Source of the DNA: Rhodoferax sp.
GTDB taxonomy: Bacteria; Pseudomonadota; Gammaproteobacteria; Burkholderiales; Burkholderiaceae_C
Direction of reading: 5' to 3'
DNA length: 55,333 nucleotides
Assembly (NCBI GenBank): GCA_031291305.1
Contig: JARLJH010000044.1
Location: forward strand, 1-55,333
Of this stretch, positions 26,287 through 33,683 are shown one piece after another. The first letter of the stretch is position 1, and each line of letters starts with the position of its first letter. The notes under the pieces were generated by a model. It saw only the letters and a program-made list of their open reading frames with translations, had not been told where the DNA came from and made no database searches. The translations under genes were made by a program, and so were the position numbers.

Positions 26287-26379
26287 GCCCGAGTGGTGAA
26301 ATAGGTAGACACATCGGACTTAAAATCCGCCGCTTCGTGAATAACGGGCGTACCGGTTCGATTCCGGTCTCGGGCACCA
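26287..26379 (+). tRNA. tRNA-Leu (anticodon UAA)
   Basis: A 93-nt class II tRNA: acceptor GCCCGAG/CTCGGGC, anticodon loop with CTTAAAA (UAA), long variable arm CGCTTCGTGAATAACGGGCG and T-arm ACCGGTTCGATTCCGGT, with encoded CCA. The next gene starts 16 nt downstream with no terminator between. Confidence 0.95.
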
Positions 26380-26395
26380 CTTAAACTCAAGACCT

Positions 26396-27034
26396 ATGGC
26401 TCGTTACAACGCCCCTTTTGAAATTCATGTTCATGGCCAGGTGGCCTTGCGCACCGATGTCACTTCCGACAACGTGCAGGATGCGCTCAAACCACTCTGG
26501 AAATACGCTGGCGCCAAGTCGTTAGCGGCTGCTTCCGGCAGTTTCTATGAAGATGAGCCTGGCATTTTGTTTGATGCCAAGGAACATTTGCTGCAAATGT
26601 GCTGGACGGTTGAGGGTGATGACGATTTCCGCCAGGCGCTGGACGAAATGTGCATGAACCTGAATGACGTAGCTCAATCTGGTGCTGCCATTGAGGTCAC
26701 GTTTTACGACACCGAGTTTGACGATGATGACGAACAGAATGTCTCAGATGCTGAGTCACGTGACGATTTTGTCATGCTGTTTGTAGGCCCCGATCCTGCG
26801 TCAATCATGCAGGTCCAGCGTGACTTGCTTGTACAGGATGTCGTCAATCTGATGGAGCGCCACTTTGATGGTGCTGAACTTGGTGGTGTGGTGGCTGCGA
26901 TTGATATTTTATTCAGCCAGCGTTTTGATGATTTGGTTAACTCTTTGCAGCTCGGAAAACCTCCGCGCGGTTCTGGCGGCGGTCCCGGTGGTATGGGCCA
27001 CGGTGGGGGCCGTAAACCTCGTCATTTGCATTGA
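26396..27034 (+). CDS. Conserved-looking hypothetical protein with acidic centre and Gly-rich tail
   Basis: A 212-residue soluble protein I do not recognise with certainty; it resembles an uncharacterised family seen in Burkholderiales. It opens MARYNAPFEIHVHGQVALRT, has an acidic run (EFDDDDEQNVSDAE) in the middle and ends in a basic, glycine-rich tail (GSGGGPGGMGHGGGRKPRHL). There is no signal peptide, membrane segment or catalytic motif. The start lies 16 nt after tRNA-Leu(UAA) with no clear ribosome-binding site or promoter of its own, so it is probably expressed from the tRNA transcript. mshE follows after 18 bp, so this gene could feed the pilus operon. Confidence 0.75.
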   Translation: MARYNAPFEIHVHGQVALRTDVTSDNVQDALKPLWKYAGAKSLAAASGSFYEDEPGILFDAKEHLLQMCWTVEGDDDFRQALDEMCMNLNDVAQSGAAIEVTFYDTEFDDDDEQNVSDAESRDDFVMLFVGPDPASIMQVQRDLLVQDVVNLMERHFDGAELGGVVAAIDILFSQRFDDLVNSLQLGKPPRGSGGGPGGMGHGGGRKPRHLH

Positions 27035-27052
27035 TCGAGAACGCAGCTGGGT

Positions 27053-28807
27053 ATGAATCAAGTCTTGACATCTTCCACTGCGGCCAGTTCACCTGTTATT
27101 CCCGGGCGTCCAGAAAAACTCCGACTGGGTGACGTGCTTGTACAGCAGCGTTTGATTTCTCAGGAGCAATTGCAGCAAACCCTGCTGCTGCAAAAGCAGA
27201 CGGGTAAAAAAATGGGCCGCTTGCTCATTGAGACCGGACTAATCACCGAGGAGTTATTGGCCAATGGATTGGCGCGTCAACTGCGCATTCCGTTCGTCAA
27301 CCTCAAAACCTTTCCATTTCGGGCCGATGTCGTCAAGCTTTTGCCAGAGTCGGCTGCACGGCGCTTTCGTGCCTTGGTGCTGGAAGACAAAGGTGACACC
27401 TTGTTGTTGGCGCTGGCAGACCCGCTGGACCTGTTTGCTTTTGACGAACTGACGCGGTTGCTCAAGCGGACGATTTCGATTGCTGCGGTGCCTGAGAGTC
27501 AGTTGGCGCTGGCATTCGACAGGCTTTACCGTCGCACGGAAGAAATTAGTGGGCTGGCCCGTGCTCTGGAAAAAGATCTCGGTGATGCCGTTGACTTTGG
27601 AGAACTCACAGCCAGCGTGGGCACCGAAGGCGCACCAGTAGTGCGGCTGTTGCAATCGCTGTTTGAGGATGCCATGCAGGTTGGGGCTTCCGATGTGCAT
27701 ATTGAACCGCAGGAGTCTGGTTTGCAGATACGTGTGCGGGTCGATGGAGTGTTGCAAACCCAGACCCAGGCAGATAAACGCGTTGGCGGTGCCTTGGCGC
27801 AACGGCTCAAGTTGATGGCAGGGCTGGATATTTCGGAAAAGCGATTACCACAAGATGGCCGCTTCAGTGTGCGCTTGCGTGACATCACCATTGATGTGCG
27901 GCTTTCAACTTTGCCTACAAACTACGGTGAGTCTGCTGTCATGCGCTTGCTCAAGCAGGGTGTTGGCATGAAGCGACTCGACGACATAGGTATGCCCGCC
28001 GATATGTTGCGGCGCTTTCGCGAGGTGATTGGCCGAAGCTCGGGCCTGGTGCTGGTGACCGGTCCGACAGGCTCGGGCAAAACAACCACGTTATATGCCG
28101 CGTTGTCTGAAATCAACGCCACCGAGCTGAAAGTCATTACGGTGGAAGACCCGGTGGAATACCGCCTGCCCGGATTGTCACAGGTACAGGTCAACGACAA
28201 GATTGATTTGACTTTTGCACGTGTGTTGCGAGCCTGTCTGCGTCAGGACCCAGACGTGATTCTGGTCGGTGAAATGCGTGACGAGGAAACTGCCGAAATT
28301 GGCTTGAGAGCCGCTATTACAGGGCACCTTGTGCTATCAACGTTGCATACGCGTGACGCCATTAGCACACCTTTTCGTTTGCTGGACATGGGTGTGCCGC
28401 CGTTCATGGTGGCGACATCCTTGCAGGCTGTGATTGCCCAACGTCTAGTGCGCTTGAACTGCCTGGAGTGCAGTGAGCCTCACCTGCCAACACCGCAAGA
28501 ACTCTCCTGGCTGATGGGCATGGTGGACGACGTGGACTCGGTAGCTTCCAGGCGTGGTCGGGGATGCTCGGCCTGCAACGGCACAGGGTATGCGGGCCGC
28601 CAGGGCGTTTACGAGTTGTTGGAGTTGGATGCTGCGCTGACTCAGGCAGCTTCGCGTTCTGATCCCGCTGCTTTCATGAAACTCGGGCGCGAGAGCATGA
28701 GAGGGAGAACCATGTCGTTTCATGCCTTGGAGCTAGTTCGCCAAGGGCGCACCTCGCTGGCAGAAGCTCTGCGTATCGGTTTTGACGTTGACGATCAGGA
28801 CAACTGA
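27053..28807 (+). CDS. mshE: MSHA pilus assembly ATPase MshE with c-di-GMP-binding MshEN domain
   Basis: The extension motor of the MSHA-type IV pilus. The 584-residue protein has an N-terminal MshEN domain (about residues 22-160): RLGDVLVQQRLISQEQL then KKMGRLLIETGLI, matching the two-part c-di-GMP-binding motif with Arg24-Leu25-Gly26 and Gln47. The second half has Lys-Met-Gly where Lys/Arg-Leu-Gly is usual. The ATPase core has Walker A GPTGSGKT (337-344), the Asp and His boxes, and a four-cysteine zinc site (CLEC ... CSAC). It opens the pilus gene run and is followed by mshG after 20 bp. Its ribosome-binding site is weak. Confidence 0.9.
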   Translation: MNQVLTSSTAASSPVIPGRPEKLRLGDVLVQQRLISQEQLQQTLLLQKQTGKKMGRLLIETGLITEELLANGLARQLRIPFVNLKTFPFRADVVKLLPESAARRFRALVLEDKGDTLLLALADPLDLFAFDELTRLLKRTISIAAVPESQLALAFDRLYRRTEEISGLARALEKDLGDAVDFGELTASVGTEGAPVVRLLQSLFEDAMQVGASDVHIEPQESGLQIRVRVDGVLQTQTQADKRVGGALAQRLKLMAGLDISEKRLPQDGRFSVRLRDITIDVRLSTLPTNYGESAVMRLLKQGVGMKRLDDIGMPADMLRRFREVIGRSSGLVLVTGPTGSGKTTTLYAALSEINATELKVITVEDPVEYRLPGLSQVQVNDKIDLTFARVLRACLRQDPDVILVGEMRDEETAEIGLRAAITGHLVLSTLHTRDAISTPFRLLDMGVPPFMVATSLQAVIAQRLVRLNCLECSEPHLPTPQELSWLMGMVDDVDSVASRRGRGCSACNGTGYAGRQGVYELLELDAALTQAASRSDPAAFMKLGRESMRGRTMSFHALELVRQGRTSLAEALRIGFDVDDQDN

Positions 28808-28827
28808 AGTCTGTTTACAAAAAACGT

Positions 28828-30072
28828 ATGGCAGCTTATGCATGGCGTGGCCGCAACAATCGCGGTGAGGCAGTTCAGGGGCAAATAGATGCACTGAGCG
28901 AAAACAGCGTGGCCGATCAACTTCTGGCCATGGGTGTTGCACCCGTGCATATTGGGGAGATCATAGACAGTGCCAAGGCCAAACCTGGGCAAGAAAACTG
29001 GTTCGAACGACTGAGTCGGCCATCGGTGGTGGTGGAGGACATCCTGATTTTTTCCCGTCAGATGTACACGCTGAACAAGGCAGGTGTTCCGATTTTGCGG
29101 GCATTTGCTGGCTTGGAGGCTTCCAGCACCAAAGTGGCCATGGTGGACCTGCTGAAAGACATCCGCTCCAGTCTAGACCAGGGGCGGGAACTGTCTGCTG
29201 CACTGGCCCGACATCAGGATATCTTTGGCGCGTTTTATATCTCGATGATCCGCGTGGGGGAGATGACTGGCAAACTCACAGAGGTGTTTTTGCGCCTAAA
29301 TGAGCACATGGAATTTGAGCGCGATGTGCGTGAACGCATCAAGCAGGCCATGCGATATCCGATTTTTGTGATCATTGCCATGGCGATTGCCGTGGTGATC
29401 CTGAACATCTTTGTGATCCCCGTTTTTGCAAAGGTGTTTGCTGGGTTCCATGCTGAATTGCCGCTAATCACACGTGGCTTGCTGGGTTTTTCGGCCTTCA
29501 TGCTGGCTTGGTGGCCTTTGATGATCGCAGTGGGTATTGCCCTAGGCATGTTGGTGCGTGGTTATATCCGCACCCCTGCAGGTCGATACAACTGGGATGC
29601 ACGCAAACTCAAACTTCCCATTGTGGGTGACATCATCCTGAAAGCCACGCTGGCGCGCTTTGCCCGCAGTTTTGCCCTGTCCAGCCAGAGTGGTGTGCCA
29701 CTGGTGCAAGCTCTGACGGTAGTGGCGCAGACGGTGGACAATGCCTTTATTGGCAGCCGGATTGAACAAATGCGTGACGGCATTGAGCGCGGCGAAAGCA
29801 TTTCCCGGTGCGCTGCGGCCACCGGGGTCTTTACACCGGTTGTGTTGCAGATGATCGCAGTGGGTGAGGAAACTGGTGAGCTTGACAACCTGCTGTTCGA
29901 GATTGCCGGTATGTACGAGCGAGAGACGGACTACAACATCAAAGGATTGTCGGCAGCCATTGAGCCCCTGCTGCTGGCGATTGTGGGTGTGTTGGTGCTG
30001 TTGCTGGCGCTGGGCGTTTTCCTGCCGCTGTGGAATCTGGGGCAGGCGGCCATGGGCAAAGGCGGAGGCTAG
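28828..30072 (+). CDS. mshG: MSHA biogenesis inner-membrane platform protein MshG (PilC/GspF family)
   Basis: A 414-residue polytopic protein that forms the platform on which the MshE ATPase turns. It has two GspF repeats (about residues 70-195 and 270-395), each with the family pattern (FSRQMYTLNKAGVPILRAF; FARSFALSSQSGVPLVQAL). Three hydrophobic segments lie near 172-192, 212-235 and 380-402. The spacing to mshE and the downstream genes indicate one operon. Confidence 0.92.
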   Translation: MAAYAWRGRNNRGEAVQGQIDALSENSVADQLLAMGVAPVHIGEIIDSAKAKPGQENWFERLSRPSVVVEDILIFSRQMYTLNKAGVPILRAFAGLEASSTKVAMVDLLKDIRSSLDQGRELSAALARHQDIFGAFYISMIRVGEMTGKLTEVFLRLNEHMEFERDVRERIKQAMRYPIFVIIAMAIAVVILNIFVIPVFAKVFAGFHAELPLITRGLLGFSAFMLAWWPLMIAVGIALGMLVRGYIRTPAGRYNWDARKLKLPIVGDIILKATLARFARSFALSSQSGVPLVQALTVVAQTVDNAFIGSRIEQMRDGIERGESISRCAAATGVFTPVVLQMIAVGEETGELDNLLFEIAGMYERETDYNIKGLSAAIEPLLLAIVGVLVLLLALGVFLPLWNLGQAAMGKGGG

Positions 30073-30074
30073 CT

Positions 30075-30578
30075 GTGACAATGGGCGCAACGACGCGCTC
30101 ATCAGCACCCAATTGGCTGCAACCAGTCGAATGGCTGTTGATGGTGGTGGTGATTTCTGTGCTCGTGGTTTTCTTTTTGCATTTCGCACAACAAACCAAG
30201 GGCCAATCTGAATTAGCTGCTATCAAATCAACGGTTGGTGCATTGCGCACAGCCTTCGTGATTGACCATGTTCAACAGCAGGTGCGACCAGTTTCAGGAT
30301 CGGCTGCACCTGTTCATACCAATCCGTTTGAGCTGGTCCAGCCGCGCCCTGGCAACTATAGAGGTGAGATGGACACTGCCAAGGCCGCCGATGTGCCGCC
30401 TGGGTCCTGGTTTTTTGTGCCATCTTGCCCCTGTGTTGGCTATCGGCCCATGGATGACCTGTGGCTCAACAGCCCCAGTAGCAGTTCTCTGATCTGGTTT
30501 AAAGTGGTCGGTATGCCGGGAGTTTTACAACTTGTACCGCAAGAAAAGTATCTTTGGGGAAACAATTTCATAGATTGA
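30075..30578 (+). CDS. mshF: MshF-like MSHA biogenesis protein
   Basis: A 167-residue protein with one N-terminal membrane helix (WLLMVVVISVLVVFFLHFA) and a periplasmic part that follows a prepilin-like helix (ELAAIKSTVGALRTAFVIDH). It has no G-F prepilin cleavage site. Position between mshG and the pilin genes is that of mshF in Vibrio, which is the main reason for the name; sequence similarity cannot be confirmed here. The GTG at 30075 has GGAG at 30064-30067; an ATG at 30081 is the alternative. A short stretch (30210-30228) resembles the end of the dispersed repeat. Confidence 0.65.
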   Translation: MTMGATTRSSAPNWLQPVEWLLMVVVISVLVVFFLHFAQQTKGQSELAAIKSTVGALRTAFVIDHVQQQVRPVSGSAAPVHTNPFELVQPRPGNYRGEMDTAKAADVPPGSWFFVPSCPCVGYRPMDDLWLNSPSSSSLIWFKVVGMPGVLQLVPQEKYLWGNNFID

Positions 30579-30611
30579 ACCATTCGCTTGTACCTATACT
30601 CCGGCCATTGA

Positions 30612-30631
30612 TGCTACGATTTCCGGTAGCA
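30612..30631 (+). promoter_or_regulatory. Hairpin in the mshA leader
   Basis: TGCTAC and GTAGCA form a 6-bp stem with an 8-nt loop, 30 bp before the mshA start. It could stabilise or regulate the pilin messenger, but nothing further supports a role. The AAGGTG ribosome-binding site of mshA lies downstream at 30650-30655. Confidence 0.3.
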
Positions 30632-30661
30632 AGATTCTTTGCATTTTTTAAGGTGAACAAC

Positions 30662-31093
30662 ATGAAACAGGTGCAGCGCGGCTTTACTCTGATTGAACTG
30701 GTGATGGTGATCGTGATCTTGGGCGTTTTGGCAGCTGTGGCGTTGCCAAAGTTTGTGGATTTAAAGGGTGATGCTCAATTGGCTTCCGTCCAAGGCGTTG
30801 CAGGCGCCCTGTCTTCAGCCTCGGCGATCAACTATGCTGGTTGCTCTTTGACTAGCCAATCTGCAACCACTGGTAAATGTGTGAAGGTTGCCAAATGCTC
30901 CGATCTAGGAGCGTTACTCCAGCCATCGATAACGCTCGGAACCGTTTGCAGTACAACAGCCCCATATTTGACTGCAGATAGTGCATCGACCACCAATGGT
31001 ACAGGTGTGAGTTGTACTTTGAACTACGGAACCGGAAGTACATGTGCATCAGGTGGCACTGCGACATTCACGGCTATTGGCGCAGCCAATTAA
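30662..31093 (+). CDS. mshA: MSHA-type major pilin (type IV prepilin)
   Basis: A 143-residue prepilin with a short leader cut after Gly7 and the conserved mature start FTLIELVMVIVILGVLAAVA (Glu5 of the mature protein present). The globular part is rich in Ser, Thr, Ala and Gly and holds six cysteines, more than the usual two. The ATG at 30662 has AAGGTG upstream; an upstream in-frame start would give an overlong leader. A strong terminator at 31114-31153 follows at once. This is usual for a gene needing much more product than the minor pilins downstream. Only one such pilin is present; mshB is missing. Confidence 0.88.
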   Translation: MKQVQRGFTLIELVMVIVILGVLAAVALPKFVDLKGDAQLASVQGVAGALSSASAINYAGCSLTSQSATTGKCVKVAKCSDLGALLQPSITLGTVCSTTAPYLTADSASTTNGTGVSCTLNYGTGSTCASGGTATFTAIGAAN

Positions 31094-31113
31094 ATCTTTT
31101 CAATCTTTCCATG

Positions 31114-31153
31114 ACGAGGGTTTCCATAGAAGAAACTCTCGTTTCTTTTTTTT
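31114..31153 (+). terminator. Terminator after mshA
   Basis: ACGAGGGTTTC pairs with GAAACTCTCGT (one mismatch), followed by TTCTTTTTTTT. Most transcripts should end here, leaving a separate mshA message. Confidence 0.8.
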
Positions 31154-31394
31154 GGGGTGATTGATTGGCAGATGCTGTGTATGTCTTTTTGTGCATTGAC
31201 AACCATGCAAAGATATGAACTATCAATCGCTCGAGCGCCTTCAATACCGTGCTTACTTGGCTGATATGCTGAATTCTGCTTAGAATAGTCGTCCTTATTG
31301 AGTTTGTTGCTATATAAATTGCAGTAAATTTTATTAAGTGTAATGTTACTTGGTCGCAGTTCGGTGGAGTGGATACGTTGGCAATCCAGAAATA
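31154..31394 (+). promoter_or_regulatory. AT-rich gap before mshC with a candidate promoter
   Basis: A 240-bp AT-rich stretch with no convincing gene. TTGACA at 31196-31201 is a perfect -35 match; the best -10 is TATCAA at 31221-31226 (19-bp spacing), so the promoter is only a candidate. A 10-bp palindrome CGCTCGAGCG follows it at about 31228-31237. The location after the mshA terminator makes a promoter for mshC-Q plausible. Confidence 0.35.
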
Positions 31395-31889
31395 ATGCGT
31401 CAGCGCGGTTTCACCCTGATTGAGTTAATCATGGTCATCGTCATTCTTGGCGTATTGGCTGTGTTTGCATCGTCGCGTATTTTTCAGAATAGTGATTTTT
31501 ATGCCCGTGGGTTGCATGATGAAACTCTAGCGCTGTTTCGCTATGCCCAGAAGGCAGCGATTGCGCAGCGGCGCATGGTCTGCGTGACTTTTGACACGGT
31601 GAGCAACCCCAATACCGCCTTTTTGACTACCGAGAACCCTACGCCGACAAGTTCACCCTCGCCAGCGATCAATTGCAATGTCAATCTGGTTGGACCCAAG
31701 GGTGAAAGTCCCGCTACCGTTACGGCCAGGGTGGGGACCGCTTACGGCGGTGCCACCAGTTTCATCTTTGATGGATTGGGCCAACCGGTGAGCACTTCGC
31801 GTACACCTCTGACCAGCAACATCACCGTTAGTGTCACCGGCGCAGCAGATATTACCGTTGAAGCCGCCACGGGTTATGTCCATGACTAA
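31395..31889 (+). CDS. mshC: MSHA minor prepilin MshC
   Basis: A 164-residue type IV prepilin-like protein. The leader MRQRG precedes FTLIELIMVIVILGVLAVFA, so prepilin peptidase should cut after Gly5. It carries a GspH/FimT-like region (YARGLHDETLALFRYAQKAA, then AQRRMVCVTFD). Minor pilins of this class initiate or cap the pilus. The ATG at 31395 is preferred to a TTG at 31350, which would give a long leader. It overlaps mshD by 14 bp. Confidence 0.85.
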   Translation: MRQRGFTLIELIMVIVILGVLAVFASSRIFQNSDFYARGLHDETLALFRYAQKAAIAQRRMVCVTFDTVSNPNTAFLTTENPTPTSSPSPAINCNVNLVGPKGESPATVTARVGTAYGGATSFIFDGLGQPVSTSRTPLTSNITVSVTGAADITVEAATGYVHD

Positions 31890-32331
31890 GCCTCAACGCG
31901 GTTTCACGCTGATTGAACTGATCATCTTCATCGTTGTGGTCAGCGTGGGATTGGCGGGCATTTTGTCAGTGATGAATACCGTCGTGAAATCGAGCGCTGA
32001 CCCGATGGTGCGCAAACAGGCGGTAGCCATTGCCGAGTCGCTGCTGGAAGAAATTCTTTTGAAACAATACAGCAATCCCACCGGGGGTTACAGTGGCACG
32101 GATCGCTCCAAGTTTGACGATGTCAGCGACTACGCGGGCTACAGCACCACGGCTGGCATTGTCGACCTGGTCGGAACCGCAATACCGGGTCTGACGTCGT
32201 ACAACATTTCTCCGCCAGTGACGGTGATTGTCAGCGGCGACCTCACCGGTGTGACATCGAAGAAGATCACGGTCTCGGTCACCGGGCCTGGCGTCAGTGT
32301 CAGCTTAAGTGGTTACCGTGCCAATTACTGA
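31876..32331 (+). CDS. mshD: MSHA minor prepilin MshD
   Basis: A 151-residue prepilin-like protein with leader MSMTKPQRG and mature start FTLIELIIFIVVVSVGLAG. The region after the helix (PMVRKQAVAIAESLLEEILLKQY) matches the GspI/PilV type. The start may be the ATG at 31876 or the one at 31882; both overlap mshC. The stop overlaps the mshO start (TGATG). Confidence 0.83.
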   Translation: MSMTKPQRGFTLIELIIFIVVVSVGLAGILSVMNTVVKSSADPMVRKQAVAIAESLLEEILLKQYSNPTGGYSGTDRSKFDDVSDYAGYSTTAGIVDLVGTAIPGLTSYNISPPVTVIVSGDLTGVTSKKITVSVTGPGVSVSLSGYRANY

Positions 32332-33209
32332 TGATGGGAGTCAACTTTCCTACCCGACGTTGCCAGCACGGTTTCACGCTGATCGAACTGGTGATTGTTA
32401 TCGTCTTGATCGGCGTGATCGGCGGGATGGTGGCAGTCTTCATGAAAAGCCCCATTGATGCCTACTTTGCCAGCGCGCGCCGGGCGGGTTTGACCGACGT
32501 GGCTGATACGGTGGTAAGGCGCATGGAGCGCGATATTCGCAAAGCGCTGCCCAACAGCATCCGCAATGCGGGTAGCCAATGTGTGGAATTCATCCCCACC
32601 AAGACCGGTGCGCGCTACCGGGCGGATGTGGGTGGCGGTGGGGATATGCTGGATTTCACCCTGGCTGCGGGAGACATCAGTTTCAACATGCTGGGACGAA
32701 ATGCCGATTTGCCAGCCGATCAGCAGATCGCTACGGGCGATTTGGTGGCCATCTATAACTTGGGGATTTCGGGAGCAGATGCGTATGCCGCAGATAACAC
32801 CTCTGTGGTAACGGCGGCCAATGCCGAGTCGGGCGCACCCGCAGAGAGCGTCATTTCCATCAACGCTAAACAATTCCCGCTGGAATCTCCCAACAAGCGG
32901 TTTCTTGTGATCCCGGCTGGCGAACAGGTCGTTCGCTACGTTTGCGTTGGGGCCAGTGGCACGAATGCTCAGGGGTATGGCAATGGCACGCTGTACCGGC
33001 AGGTTCTGACTTTGCCACTGGCTGCATCATCGTGTCCGTCATCGGTGACAGGTGCGGCCATCATGGCCAACGGGGTCAGTTCGTGCAACTTCGACTACAG
33101 TGGCTCGGACCTGCAACGCAACGCGCTGATCAGCATGCGACTTCAGTTGACCGACAGTGGTGAGACGGTGAGCTTGCAGCATGAAGTCCATGTCAGTAAC
33201 GTGCCATGA
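32331..33209 (+). CDS. mshO: MSHA minor prepilin MshO
   Basis: A 292-residue minor pilin of the GspJ/PilW type: leader ending RRCQHG, then FTLIELVIVIVLIGVIGGMV, followed by RRAGLTDVADTVVRRMERDIRKALPNS cut here in two recognisable parts (ADTVVRRMERDIRKALPNS). The long beta-rich C-terminus is as expected for MshO. It is coupled to mshD and overlaps mshP by ATGA. Confidence 0.83.
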   Translation: MMGVNFPTRRCQHGFTLIELVIVIVLIGVIGGMVAVFMKSPIDAYFASARRAGLTDVADTVVRRMERDIRKALPNSIRNAGSQCVEFIPTKTGARYRADVGGGGDMLDFTLAAGDISFNMLGRNADLPADQQIATGDLVAIYNLGISGADAYAADNTSVVTAANAESGAPAESVISINAKQFPLESPNKRFLVIPAGEQVVRYVCVGASGTNAQGYGNGTLYRQVLTLPLAASSCPSSVTGAAIMANGVSSCNFDYSGSDLQRNALISMRLQLTDSGETVSLQHEVHVSNVP

Positions 33210-33673
33210 ACTCACGGCCTTCTTTTTTGGATGCTAAAGGTCTCAAGACCCGTGGTTTTGCAGCGATAGCGGCTATATTTTTGGTTGTAATTTTGGCTGC
33301 ATTGGGCGGTTTTATGCTGACGTTTTCCAATACTCAGCAATTGACGTCGGCCCAGGACTTGCAGGGTTCCCGGGCGTATTGGGCTGCCCGCGCCGGGCTG
33401 GAGTGGGGCTTTGGCAGAATCCCGGTAGATTCCGCATTGTGTCCAGCTGCAACGTTGACAACGATTGCGCCCACCGCAGCGACCCCCAGCTTGCTTTCGT
33501 CGATTGACGGCTTTACGTTGGCAATTAAATGCGCCAGAAATGTTTATAGCGAGGGGCCGGACAGCCCGGTGATTTACCAATTGAACGTGGTTGCTTTTAA
33601 GGCGGGTCAAGCCGTTGGCTCCATAGGTTATATAGAACGCAGCTTGTCGGCCAGCATGGAGACTAGTCATTGA
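33206..33673 (+). CDS. mshP: MSHA biogenesis protein MshP (PilX-like)
   Basis: A 155-residue protein with one N-terminal hydrophobic helix (GFAAIAAIFLVVILAALGGF) and the phrase QGSRAYWAARAGLEWGFGRI, characteristic of PilX/MshP minor pilin-like proteins that sit at the pilus tip complex. It has a G-F junction (KTRG/FAAI) but lacks the Glu of true prepilins. The start overlaps mshO; mshQ follows after 10 bp. Confidence 0.82.
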   Translation: MNSRPSFLDAKGLKTRGFAAIAAIFLVVILAALGGFMLTFSNTQQLTSAQDLQGSRAYWAARAGLEWGFGRIPVDSALCPAATLTTIAPTAATPSLLSSIDGFTLAIKCARNVYSEGPDSPVIYQLNVVAFKAGQAVGSIGYIERSLSASMETSH

Positions 33674-33683
33674 TCTGATATTT

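Noticed and set aside
28300-28345. Possible repeat copy inside mshE (GCCGCTATTACAGGGCACC)
   Set aside because: Only fragments match the repeat pattern and the residues belong to the conserved ATPase core.
30575-30600. TTGAAC and TATACT before mshA as a sigma-70 promoter
   Set aside because: Spacer is only 14 bp, too short for a normal promoter.
30622-30650. Sigma-54 promoter before mshA
   Set aside because: The GG and GC pairs are about 14 nt apart instead of the required 10.
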